Source: Lysobacter capsici
GTDB taxonomy: Bacteria; Pseudomonadota; Gammaproteobacteria; Xanthomonadales; Xanthomonadaceae
DNA: 64,000 nucleotides
Reading direction: 5' to 3'
Assembly: GCF_018732085.1 (NCBI RefSeq)
Contig: NZ_CP076103.1
Coordinates: 5,084,001 to 5,148,000 of the forward strand
Shown: positions 35,008 through 43,413 of the stretch, piece by piece
How positions within the stretch are numbered: the first letter of the stretch is position 1
How the letters are laid out: each line of letters opens with the position of its first letter
Notes under the pieces: generated by a model
What the model saw: only the letters and a program-made list of their open reading frames with translations
What the model was told of the DNA's origin: nothing
Database searches by the model: none
Made by a program: the position numbers and the translations under genes

Positions 35008-35448
35008 ATGAACCACGGCGATGACGATCGCTACACCGACCGACGATGGCGGGCCTGCGACGCGATCGGCCCGGTCGCCGTGTTCACCAGCGCCGGAACC
35101 GGCCCGGTTCCGCGCTCGGCGCGGCTCGCTGCGCAAGGAGCCGGCGCCGGCGTGGATGCCTTGCCGGCCCGCGGCGCTTCCCGGCCGATTCCGCACGCCG
35201 GCAACCTCGACGATTGGATAAGCTGCGCGCAGCGCGGCCTGTTCGCCTACGATTGGAGTGACATCGTCGCGGACAATGGCGGTTGCGCCTGCGAATTGCT
35301 CGCCGCGCCGCTCGCTCCGATCCGACTGCGGGCGCTGCCGTCGCCGCTGCGCGAGATCGCCGCCGCGACGAGCATCGCCCCTGTCGTCTTCGGCGAAAAC
35401 GATCCGCTGTCGCGCCGCCGGCTTCCCGATATCGAGCTTCCGCCATGA
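35008..35448 (+). CDS. Hypothetical protein coupled to the sirtuin
   Basis: The 146-residue product has no recognised domain. It contains VAVFTSAGTGPVPRSARLAAQG, then NLDDWISCAQRGLFAYDWSDI and PVVFGENDPLSRRRLPDIELPP. The stop TGA overlaps the sirtuin ATG (ATGA at 35445-35448), the usual sign of translational coupling. A possible job is modifying or supplying a sirtuin substrate, or nothing more than shared expression. Confidence 0.6.
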   Translation: MNHGDDDRYTDRRWRACDAIGPVAVFTSAGTGPVPRSARLAAQGAGAGVDALPARGASRPIPHAGNLDDWISCAQRGLFAYDWSDIVADNGGCACELLAAPLAPIRLRALPSPLREIAAATSIAPVVFGENDPLSRRRLPDIELPP

Positions 35449-36131
35449 AAGACAAAATCGTCGTATTCACCGGTGCCGGCGTCAGCGCCGAAAGCGGCCT
35501 GAAGACCTTCCGCGACATGGGCGGGCTGTGGCACGAGCATCGCCTGGAAGACGTGGCCTCGCCGCAGGGCTGGCAGCGCGATCCGGCCACCGTGCTGCGT
35601 TTCTACAACGAACGCCGCCGCGGCGTGCTGGCCGCGCGCCCGAACGCCGCGCACGAAGCCATCGCCCGGCTGGAAGAGCGCTTCGATGTCGTGGTGATCA
35701 CCCAGAACATCGACGACCTGCACGAACGCGCCGGGTCCTCGAACGTGCTGCACGTCCATGGCGAAATACTCAAGTCGCGCAGCACCGGGCTCACGCCGCC
35801 GCGCATCTACACGCTCAAGGGCCCGACCATCGAGATCGGCGACCTGTGCGAGCGCGGCAGCCAGTTGCGCCCGGACGTGGTCTGGTTCGGCGAAGCCGTG
35901 CGCCATATGGACGAAGCCGAAGCGCATTTCGCGACCGCCGCCAAGGTGCTCGCGATCGGTACCTCGCTGACGGTGTATCCGGCCGCGGGCTTGGTCAATT
36001 GCGCGCCGCCGTCCGCCGAGCGCGTATTCGTCTCGCCGGAGGTGCAGGACGTGCCGCGTCACTACCGCTTCCTGCAAGGCACCGCGGTGGAGACCGTGCC
36101 GCCGTTGGTGCAGCGATGGATCTCGCACTGA
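35445..36131 (+). CDS. cobB: NAD-dependent protein deacylase (sirtuin, CobB-like)
   Basis: The 228-residue product has all core sirtuin motifs: FTGAGVSAESGLKTFRD, the class III marker RFYNERRR (Tyr-x-x-Arg, linked to desuccinylase/demalonylase activity), ITQNIDDLHERAG, catalytic His in VLHVHGE, VVWFGEAV and IGTSLTVYPAAGL. It removes acyl groups from Lys using NAD. The zinc module is altered: the first Cys pair reads KSRST and the second keeps one Cys (DLCERGS), so zinc is probably not bound. An intrinsic terminator follows directly. Confidence 0.92.
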   Translation: MKDKIVVFTGAGVSAESGLKTFRDMGGLWHEHRLEDVASPQGWQRDPATVLRFYNERRRGVLAARPNAAHEAIARLEERFDVVVITQNIDDLHERAGSSNVLHVHGEILKSRSTGLTPPRIYTLKGPTIEIGDLCERGSQLRPDVVWFGEAVRHMDEAEAHFATAAKVLAIGTSLTVYPAAGLVNCAPPSAERVFVSPEVQDVPRHYRFLQGTAVETVPPLVQRWISH

Positions 36132-36152
36132 AAGTGCATTAAGGCACTTTTT
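36131..36152 (+). terminator. Intrinsic terminator after the sirtuin gene
   Basis: A 7-bp stem AAAGTGC/GCACTTT with loop ATTAAG is followed by TTT. It begins at the last base of the sirtuin stop codon. Confidence 0.8.
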
Positions 36153-36580
36153 TAGCGCTGATTTTGGGGAATGCAGTGTGCTGGCGAGGACGCTAGCATG
36201 AGCATGCTCAATCATCGCCCGGGGGGATCGATGTTCGCTCAGAGCGGCCCGTACACCTGGGGCTGCGCAAATGCATGAAAGCAAGTCCTTGCATGCCGCT
36301 GCCCACGCATGGACGTCGTGTCGTGCGCGCGGTTTCCGTGCGCGTCGACTTTCCCGGCGCTAGCGCGATACAGCGTTCGCCGATGCGGCGGCACGCACGA
36401 CAGCAAGGACGATCGGGTAAACGAACGGATCACGAACTAGGCGTGCATTGATACGGCGCCCATCGCCTCGGCATGGACACGCAATGAGTCGGAGAGCCGG
36501 CCCGACTTGAACCAACCGCCCCGAAACCCGGGGCACTCACTTTCGATCGCCCATGGCGAAGCAGCAGTCTTGGAGGACAG
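36153..36580. other. Intergenic region before the large surface protein
   Basis: No gene is supported. The GC content is lower than average near 36160-36200. The region must contain the adhesin promoter and a long leader. I saw a possible CCCCGAAACCCGGGGC hairpin at about 36519-36534, but no known riboswitch. Confidence 0.4.
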
Positions 36581-39271
36581 ATGACCAGCACCACCGCCGC
36601 AACGACCCGTCGGTCGCGACGAAACGCAGTCCGTCGTGTGCTGCGTTCGACCGGGTTGCGGCCGTGGGCTGTGGCGCTGGCGCTGCTGTGGCTGGCGTTG
36701 CCGCCGCCCGCGCAGGCGCAGTTCGCGACCCAGGGCTCGGGCACCTATCGCAACAACATCATCTGGTTTCGCTGGGGAAACGGCACCTGCCCCACCGACC
36801 AGGACAGCTGCGCGGAAATCGGCAACGGCACCGCCAACCAGACCATCACCAGCCAGCAGACCTATGCCGTGGCGGGGCAGTCGCTGGTGGTGACCTGCAC
36901 GCTGTCGGGGGTGGACAACAACGAGTTCCGCACCTACCGCTCCGGTTTGTGGCAGGGCGACGGACTCGACGATCTGTACAACATCGGCGGCGTCGGCACG
37001 GCCAATACCTTGTACAACGGCCTGCTGAATTTCGGCCAGAACGCAACGGCCACGGCCACGTTCGCGTGCGGGGCCACGCTGGGCGGCAATCCGTTCCCGC
37101 TCGAGGGACTGGTGGTCGCCGATGGCGAGCAGTCCCTGACCGGCGGCGCTGGCCAGAACGAATCGATTTCCGCCAATGCACCGACCGCGACCAGCTGGCG
37201 CATCATCGACCGTTTTCGCACGCCCGGCTGCACGACCAACGCCACTGCCAACATCACCGGCGCGACGCTGACCCTCAACGGCAGCACCCCGCTATGCACG
37301 GCCGGTCCGATGGCCGTCGCCTTCATGGAAGGCGCCACCAGCGCGACCCTGACCCTGCGCGGCGGCGGGCGCTCGGCCATGGCCCTGGGCGTCATGGTGT
37401 TCGTCGCCGACCGCAGCGACGCGCCGCTGAGTTACGGCGAGCCTCAACACTTGCCCAACTTCACCTGGAACGGCGGCAATCTGCCCAACGGCAACACCAC
37501 CTACACCACCATGACCCTGGCGACGCTGAACCAGCCGGCGGTGCGGCTGGGCGCGCGCGTCGACATCGAGAACGTCAGCGTGGCCGGCGCCGCGGCGAAC
37601 GGCGACGACAACAATTTCGCCACCCCCACCCCCACCGACGACGAAGACGCCTTCGCCGCGCTGGCGAACATCGCGCTGTCGCCGGGCGCCAGCCACAACC
37701 TGTCCGTGCCCTGCGCCGGCAACGGCGCGTTCGTGCGCGGCTTCATCGATTTCAACCGCGACGGCGATTTCACCGACGCCGGCGAAACATCCGCCTCGGC
37801 CACCTGCAACGGCGCCACCGCCGCCGTGAGCTGGACGATGCCGGCGGTCGCCGGGCTGAGCCCGGGCGCCAGCTATGCGCGCTTTCGCATCGCCTCGGCC
37901 GCCGCCGACGTGGCCACTCCGGTCGGACTGGCGATCAGCGGCGAAGTCGAGGACTACCCGGTCACCTTGACCTCGCAGACCCTGACCCTGCGCAAGCAAT
38001 GGACCGGCGCGACCATCGGCGACAGCGCCGCGATCACCGCCTCGCGCGCCGGCAGCGTGATCGACACGCTCAACAGCAATGCCGACGCCGCGGGCGAACT
38101 CGAAACCGATCCCACGCCGGTCAACGTATTCGCGGGCGAGACCATCGTCCTGGCCGAGACCCTGGCCGTCGCCAACGCCGGCAGCTACGCCCCCGCCCTC
38201 GCCTGCACCGGAGCGGCGGATACCAATCCCAACGACGGCATCGCGATCGCCGCAACCGATACCAACATCGTGTGCACCTACACCAATACGCGCCTGGCCA
38301 CGCTGCAACTGGCGAAGGCCTGGGCCGGCAACAGCAAGTCCGGCGATACGGTCACGATCGGCGCCACCACCGGCGGCAACAACAACACCGCGTCGTTCGC
38401 CGCCACCGCGCCGACCGCGGCCAACAGCGGCGCGCCGGTAAGCGTGCGCATCGGCGATGTCGTCAATCTGCCCGCGGAAGCCGGACCGGTTCTGGGCAAC
38501 TACACCACCGCACTGGCCTGCACCGGCGGCCATACGCTGTCCTCGACCAACGGGCAGGCCGCCAACACACTGACCATCACCAGCGGCAACGCGGCGGTAT
38601 GCACCTACACCAACACCCGCCGGTCGCAGCCGATCAGCCTGGCCAAAGCCTGGGGCGCCAATAGCCCCAATGGCCATACCGCCAGCGCGACCGCGACCGG
38701 CGCCACCACCAACCCGACCTTCAGCGCGACCGCCCCGACCAACACCACCGGCGCGGCCGTGACCGTATTCGCGGGCGACGTGCTGACGCTACCGGCGGAA
38801 ACCTTCGCGGGCGGCGCGACGGCCGCCAGCTACACCACCACGCTGGACTGCGCCGGCGGCAGCCCGTTGGCGAGCGGCGCGACCGGCCGGACGCTGACGA
38901 TCACCGCCAGTGCCGCGCCGACCACCTGCACCTACACCAACACCCCGGTGCTGGTGGATCTGTCGATCACCAAGACCAACACGTTCGGCGCCGGTCCCGC
39001 CGATCAGGCCAACGACACCGTGGCATCCGGCGCCTCCACCACCTACACCCTGGTCGTGACCAATCGCGGGCCCGGCGAAGCCATCGGTTCGGTCGTGCGC
39101 GATACGCCCGTCGCCGGGCTGACCTGTCCGCCCGGCAATGCGGTAACGATCAGCGGCGACGGCGTTCCGCCCGGCGGCTTCACCGTCGCCGACCTGACTG
39201 CGGGCATCGCGCTCGGCACGCTCGGCGCGGGGCAGAGCGCGACGCTGAGGTTCGACTGCCAGGTGAATTGA
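36581..39271 (+). CDS. Large exported CshA-like/GEVED/DUF11 surface protein
   Basis: The 896-residue protein has a long signal peptide (about 46 residues, ending PAQAQ). A CshA-type non-repeat domain (about 48-290), rich in Asn/Thr/Gly, follows. Next come a GEVED domain (about 380-460, FIDFNRDGDFTDAGE and EVEDYPV), three prealbumin-like repeats of about 110 residues beginning near 466, 574 and 684 and each ending CTYTNT, and a C-terminal DUF11 domain (from about 791, VDLSITKTNT, TLVVTNRGPGEA). Such proteins are adhesins or fibrils on the cell surface. No LPXTG or autotransporter domain is seen, so the anchoring is unclear. GGAGG precedes the ATG. Confidence 0.88.
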   Translation: MTSTTAATTRRSRRNAVRRVLRSTGLRPWAVALALLWLALPPPAQAQFATQGSGTYRNNIIWFRWGNGTCPTDQDSCAEIGNGTANQTITSQQTYAVAGQSLVVTCTLSGVDNNEFRTYRSGLWQGDGLDDLYNIGGVGTANTLYNGLLNFGQNATATATFACGATLGGNPFPLEGLVVADGEQSLTGGAGQNESISANAPTATSWRIIDRFRTPGCTTNATANITGATLTLNGSTPLCTAGPMAVAFMEGATSATLTLRGGGRSAMALGVMVFVADRSDAPLSYGEPQHLPNFTWNGGNLPNGNTTYTTMTLATLNQPAVRLGARVDIENVSVAGAAANGDDNNFATPTPTDDEDAFAALANIALSPGASHNLSVPCAGNGAFVRGFIDFNRDGDFTDAGETSASATCNGATAAVSWTMPAVAGLSPGASYARFRIASAAADVATPVGLAISGEVEDYPVTLTSQTLTLRKQWTGATIGDSAAITASRAGSVIDTLNSNADAAGELETDPTPVNVFAGETIVLAETLAVANAGSYAPALACTGAADTNPNDGIAIAATDTNIVCTYTNTRLATLQLAKAWAGNSKSGDTVTIGATTGGNNNTASFAATAPTAANSGAPVSVRIGDVVNLPAEAGPVLGNYTTALACTGGHTLSSTNGQAANTLTITSGNAAVCTYTNTRRSQPISLAKAWGANSPNGHTASATATGATTNPTFSATAPTNTTGAAVTVFAGDVLTLPAETFAGGATAASYTTTLDCAGGSPLASGATGRTLTITASAAPTTCTYTNTPVLVDLSITKTNTFGAGPADQANDTVASGASTTYTLVVTNRGPGEAIGSVVRDTPVAGLTCPPGNAVTISGDGVPPGGFTVADLTAGIALGTLGAGQSATLRFDCQVN

Positions 39272-39585
39272 CGAGGACGCCGGCCCAGGCCGCGAGTTGC
39301 CCAATGCTCGGTGTTTCGTTGATCGTGTACTGCGCCCCGGTTGATCGCGTACTTATCGTTCTGGCGCAAGCGCGTGCATGTTTCATCGAAGCGGCGGGTC
39401 CCGCACGTTATTGGTTTACGCAAGGTGTCACGGCGCAGACGGCGGCGCCGTGGCTCGAATGGTTGGCGCGCTTGGACCACGGGGCGGCACCGGTCGCGCC
39501 GATAGCGGCAACCACGGCCGATGCGCTATCGTTCCATCCAATACCCGCACGGCCCCAATGACCCGGATCACTCAGGAGCAGGCCG
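39272..39585. other. Intergenic region, no gene seen
   Basis: It lies between the surface protein and a small exported protein. A 97-codon frame beginning with TTG inside the stop of the surface protein has poor codon use and was not accepted. Confidence 0.4.
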
Positions 39586-40041
39586 ATGTTCGCACCCAAG
39601 GCGATCACGTTCTCCGCATTGGCCTTGATTCTGGCGGTTTTCATCGCCGCCCCGGTTTTCGTCCTGCACGCCAGCCCCTACATGCAGCCGGGACAAAACT
39701 GGTCGGTCGGGATGTTGGCCGGCGGAGACCTGCGCTTGCTTGATTCGGGCCGCTATGTTCATCGGTCGTGGTGCGACATTTGTCCCAACGACATGATCAC
39801 GCACGGCACCTGGCGGCGATCGGGCGACTGGCTGCTGTTGCAGCCGGCATCCACCGAACGTCCTGAAAGACGGCTACGCGTGGTCACGATCAAAGGTTGC
39901 CCGATGCTGATTCCTCTGCAGAACGGCGAGTCGCCCAAATGGATCAGTCACGGCACGGTGTACTCGCGCGAAGGAGATCATTGCGTGATTGATCTGGATA
40001 TGGCGGGCCATACCCGAAAACTGCTGCACGACCTGCAGTGA
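39586..40041 (+). CDS. Small exported hypothetical protein
   Basis: The 151-residue product has an N-terminal hydrophobic segment (ALALILAVFIAAPVFVLHA) that could be a signal peptide or anchor. The rest is beta-rich and contains DLRLLDSGRYVHRSWCDICP, then GTWRRSGDWLLLQPAS and VVTIKGCPMLIPL. Cys residues in WCDICP may be redox-active or metal-binding, but the motif is not that of thioredoxins (no WCGPC). GGAGCAGG precedes the ATG. Confidence 0.7.
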   Translation: MFAPKAITFSALALILAVFIAAPVFVLHASPYMQPGQNWSVGMLAGGDLRLLDSGRYVHRSWCDICPNDMITHGTWRRSGDWLLLQPASTERPERRLRVVTIKGCPMLIPLQNGESPKWISHGTVYSREGDHCVIDLDMAGHTRKLLHDLQ

Positions 40042-40586
40042 GGTCGCCGCCTTCGGGCTCGGTCGGCGAGCAAGACGCTATTGGAGCGGCTCCCGGCGAG
40101 ATTTCCTTTTATCACGAGCCTTAGTCACGCCATTGCGGCAAGTTCGAAACCGGCGTCGTCTTTGTAATGCCGTGGTCGCGGCTTGCGCCGCTCCTACAGC
40201 TAGGCCATGCGGTTTTCGCTTGAGTTTGAGGTCACGCCGATCTTCAGCACTGCGAGGCTTGTCACTCGCGTTGGCAATCGCACACCCGGAGGGCCACGCG
40301 CAGGGATGCGCGTCGCGCGCCACCGGAACATCGATGTCCGATGTGGCGCGTGCCCGAAACATTTGATCTCGACAGGCGACCTAAAGTCCGCCGGATCGTG
40401 CAGAAATCCCATTCCCCGCACGACCTACCCGAAGGCCCTGGATAGAGCGAACGGTCGTTTCGTGTAACGCAGGAACATCGGGCATGGCATATCCCCATCG
40501 CAACCCAAATCGCCCATAACGGCCAAGCCCCACAAAACATACGCCCGCGTGTGGACAGCCCCGAACCACCCTCCTAGACTCCACCG
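40042..40586. other. Intergenic region with repeat fragments
   Basis: No gene is supported. It holds a half unit of the 160-bp-array palindrome (GTCGCGGCTTGCGCCGCTCC, about 40170-40198) and a partial copy of the composite repeat. Confidence 0.6.
40205..40365 (+). repeat. Composite structured repeat, partial copy C
   Basis: It keeps the ACTCGCGTTGGCAATCGCAC segment, the GGATGCGCGTCGCGCGCC hairpin and the GCGCCACCGGAACATCGATG / CCGATGTGGCGCGTGCCCG part, but lacks the AT-rich half with the CTTTCTTTTG hairpin. Divergence from copies A and B is clear. Confidence 0.75.
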
Positions 40587-41096
40587 ATGCACCTGACCCT
40601 CACCGCCGAACGCAGCATCGCCGCCGCGCCCGAGGCGGTATTCGCGCTGGCGCTGGACCACGAACGCTTCCCGGCCCTGTTCGAAGGCTACGGCCCGATT
40701 CCCGGACTCAAGCGCATCACCCCGCTGTCGCCGCCCGCGCTCGGCAGTTTGCGCGCGCTGGAAAACCGCGACGGGTCCAAGCTGCGCGAACGCATCACCG
40801 TGCTGCAACCGCCGCATCGTCACGCGTACGTACTCGACGGATTCCGTGCGCCGCTGTCGTGGCTGGCGCGCGAAGGACAGGCCGATTGGCGCTTCGACGC
40901 CGCTGCCGACTCCGGCGATGCGCAAGCCGCGCGCACCACCCGCGTGGTGTGGACCTACGTATTCGAACTCACCTCGCCCCTGGCCTGGCCGCTGGCTGCG
41001 CCGCTGCTGCAAGGCTGCATGCGCGCGGCGATGCGGCGCTGCTTGGACCGCATGGCGCAAACCCTGGAAACCGCGTGGCGCGAGGAGCGTCGTTGA
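40587..41096 (+). CDS. SRPBCC-family protein (polyketide cyclase/dehydrase-like)
   Basis: The 169-residue product matches the START/SRPBCC helix-grip fold. It begins LTAERSIAAAPEAVFALALD, continues LRERITVLQPPHRHAYVLDGF, and ends in a long helix (CMRAAMRRCLDRMAQTLETAW). These proteins bind hydrophobic ligands. The stop TGA overlaps the next start (TGATG), coupling it to a sterol-desaturase-type gene, which suggests a lipid or sterol-like ligand. Confidence 0.85.
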   Translation: MHLTLTAERSIAAAPEAVFALALDHERFPALFEGYGPIPGLKRITPLSPPALGSLRALENRDGSKLRERITVLQPPHRHAYVLDGFRAPLSWLAREGQADWRFDAAADSGDAQAARTTRVVWTYVFELTSPLAWPLAAPLLQGCMRAAMRRCLDRMAQTLETAWREERR

Positions 41097-41986
41097 TGGA
41101 AGAGTGGATCCTGCTGGCGCTGGCGCCGATATTTCTGCTGCTGATCGCGCTGGAAGCCTGGTACTGGCGCAAGCGCCGGCCTGAGCAATACAGCCTGCGC
41201 GACACCTTGTCGAATGCGGCGCTGGCGTTGATGCACCAGGCCAGCGACGCGGTGGCCTGGCTGATCGTGATCGGCCTGTACTACGCGGTCTACGCGCATC
41301 GGTTGTTCGAACTGCCGGCCTCGGCCTGGACCATCGCCGGCCTGTTCCTGGCGCAGGATTTCTTCTACTACTGGTTCCACCGCGCCAGCCATCGCATCCG
41401 CTGGATGTGGGCCTCGCACGTCACCCACCATTCTTCCGAGCGGCTCAACCTGTCGACCGCGTTCCGGCAGAGCCTGACCTACCCGATTTCCGGCATGTGG
41501 CTGTTCTGGCTGCCGCTGGCCTGGATCGGCTTCGAACCCAAGCACATCGTCGCGGTGGTCGCGATCAATCTGGCGTTCCAGTTCTTCGTGCACACCCAGG
41601 CGGTCGGCAAACTCGGCTGGCTGGAGAAGGTGTTCAACACCCCGTCGCACCACCGCGTGCATCACGCGCGCAACGCGAAGTACATCGACCGCAACTACGC
41701 CGGCGTGCTGATCGTGTGGGACAAATGGTTCGGCACCTATGTCGAGGAAGACGAAGCGGTGCCGTGCGAGTACGGCATCATCGGCCAGATCCGCAGCCAC
41801 AATCCGATCAAGCTGACCTTCCACGAATGGATCGCGATGTTCGGCGATGCCTGGCGCGCACGCGGCCTGCGCGGAATGTTCGGGCAGTTGTTCGGACCGC
41901 CCGAGCGCGCACTGGCCCACACCGATCCCGCGCCGATGCCGGCAGCGACGGCCAGCTCGACCGTGCTGGCCGACGGCCACGACTGA
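41096..41986 (+). CDS. Fatty-acid hydroxylase/sterol desaturase family membrane protein
   Basis: The 296-residue product has several membrane helices and the three His clusters of the family: HRASH, HVTHHSSE and HHRVHHARN, which hold a di-iron centre. The C-terminal part (WDKWFGTY) is also typical. Members hydroxylate or desaturate sterols, carotenoids, fatty acids or alkylglycerols. Coupling to an SRPBCC gene suggests a lipid carrier/oxidase pair. The last 35 residues are Ala/Pro-rich and not conserved. Confidence 0.9.
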   Translation: MEEWILLALAPIFLLLIALEAWYWRKRRPEQYSLRDTLSNAALALMHQASDAVAWLIVIGLYYAVYAHRLFELPASAWTIAGLFLAQDFFYYWFHRASHRIRWMWASHVTHHSSERLNLSTAFRQSLTYPISGMWLFWLPLAWIGFEPKHIVAVVAINLAFQFFVHTQAVGKLGWLEKVFNTPSHHRVHHARNAKYIDRNYAGVLIVWDKWFGTYVEEDEAVPCEYGIIGQIRSHNPIKLTFHEWIAMFGDAWRARGLRGMFGQLFGPPERALAHTDPAPMPAATASSTVLADGHD

Positions 41987-42050
41987 AGCGGGCGGCCGGC
42001 TCCAGCCAACCGTGTGATTCATCCGTCGCAATCGCGCGAGCGGCGCGGCG

Positions 42051-42506
42051 TCAGCGTTCCAACGGCGACAAGCCGAAGTACGCATACGCCGCCGACACCG
42101 CCAGTCCCAGCCACGCCTGCCCGTGCGTGGTCAGTACCGGCATCGCGTCGGGGTGGTACAGGCCGACCAGGAACGCGGTCAGCCCGGTGCCGATCCACAC
42201 CAGCACGAACGACAACGCGATCACCGTCACCGTGCGCACCGCGGCCGTCGACGCGTCGTTGGCCAGTACGCGCAGCCCCGGCGCCTGGCCGGGTTTGGCC
42301 AGGGCCAGTTCGGCGATCACCAGCGCCGACACCAGTCCGCCGATCACCGACAAGGCCTGGGCCATGCCGTCGTTGAAATACGCGATCGTGTAATCGGTGC
42401 AGCCCGGCCGGTCGGCGCAGCGCGCCACCAGCACCGCGATCACGGTCAGGTGCAGGTAAATGCCGAGCAGGATCACCGAGATCAAGCCGCCGAATATCTT
42501 GTTCAT
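42051..42506 (-). CDS. Small integral membrane protein
   Basis: The 151-residue product has four predicted helices: MNKIFGGLISVILLGIYLH, ALSVIGGLVSALVIAELAL, VTVIALSFVLVWIGTGL and WLGLAVSAAYAYFGL. Two Cys (RCADRPGC) sit in the first external loop. No transporter or enzyme motif is recognised. GAGGTGGG lies before the ATG at 42506; a longer start is possible but Arg-rich. Confidence 0.75.
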   Translation of the reverse strand: MNKIFGGLISVILLGIYLHLTVIAVLVARCADRPGCTDYTIAYFNDGMAQALSVIGGLVSALVIAELALAKPGQAPGLRVLANDASTAAVRTVTVIALSFVLVWIGTGLTAFLVGLYHPDAMPVLTTHGQAWLGLAVSAAYAYFGLSPLER

Positions 42507-42754
42507 TCCCACCTCGCAATCGGGCGCCGACTGGCGCGGTCGTTGGCAAAGGGGAAGGCACGAAGGATCGGCCCAGGCACGCTCGCACCGTCGCTCGACG
42601 CCCTCCCTCACTGGGCAAACGGCGCACGGGGCGCGGCGTGAATCGATGGTGGCGCCGGATACGGTCGATGCCGTTGCGGCCGTTCGAATGGGGAAAGCGA
42701 TCGCCTGTCGCGCACCGGTCGAGGTGCGCGCGTTTCAGCGGTGAAGCGCGCGAC

Positions 42755-43372
42755 TCAATCGTGGGTCTCCCCCGACAACGGCGTGGCCCGCATCGAGTCG
42801 CGCCGTTCGAACGCATCGAACCAGCCGCTGAGTTTCGGCCGTCCCTCGCGGAAACCCGGCAGCTCGCGGAACGCCAGCCAGCTCAGCGCGGTGGCGATGG
42901 AAATATGGCCTACGTGCAGCGGCGAGTCGGTGTCGAGTTCGCGTTCTAGCCAGTCGTAGCTCTCGATCAGCTTGAGCGTATACGCCTCGCGCAAGGCTTC
43001 GTAACGCAAAGCCTCTGGGCGGCGCACAGTTTCCCAGCGCACCTTGATCCCGGCATCGGCCAGGCCCTGCGCGATCGCCTGCAGGCGCAAAGCCTGCCAG
43101 CGCGCTTCGCCGTCGCGCGGAATCAGCGGCGCGCGCTCGTGCAGGGTGTCCAGGTAGGCGCAGATAATGTCGGAGTCGAACAAGGCAGGTTGGCCGGGAC
43201 GGATCAGCACCGGCACCTTGCCCAACGGGTTCTGCGCGTACACCGCGTCGTTGCGCAGGGTCGGGCTGGTTTCGTGATGCACCACCTCGATCCGGTCGGC
43301 CAAGCCGGCCTCGTGCGCGAACACCAGCGCCTTGCGCGCATACGGCGAGTGGGTTTGATAGAGCAGTTGCAT
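42755..43372 (-). CDS. Glutathione S-transferase family protein
   Basis: The 205-residue product has an N-terminal thioredoxin-like domain (LLYQTHSPYARKALVFAHE, NPLGKVPVLIRPG with the cis-Pro, LFDSDIICAYLD) and an all-helical C-terminal domain. The SPYAR block places it with small bacterial GSTs whose first-motif Ser may contact glutathione. It follows the M20 dipeptidase gene by 41 bases on the same strand, so the two are probably cotranscribed. GAGGAA precedes the ATG. Confidence 0.9.
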   Translation of the reverse strand: MQLLYQTHSPYARKALVFAHEAGLADRIEVVHHETSPTLRNDAVYAQNPLGKVPVLIRPGQPALFDSDIICAYLDTLHERAPLIPRDGEARWQALRLQAIAQGLADAGIKVRWETVRRPEALRYEALREAYTLKLIESYDWLERELDTDSPLHVGHISIATALSWLAFRELPGFREGRPKLSGWFDAFERRDSMRATPLSGETHD

Positions 43373-43413
43373 GGTGCGGGTTCCTCAAAGCAGATAAGGA
43401 TCAAAACACGAAG

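Noticed and set aside
36420..36560. Riboswitch in the leader of the adhesin gene
   Set aside because: Short complementary stretches exist but no conserved c-di-GMP or other riboswitch core was found.
37292..38677. Minus-strand frame of 461 codons and plus-strand alternatives inside the adhesin gene
   Set aside because: Gly/Gly-Arg-rich composition and wrong frame; the adhesin frame alone has signal peptide and domains.
39268..39561. TTG-started 97-codon frame after the surface protein
   Set aside because: It has no ribosome site, mixed codon use and no recognisable product.
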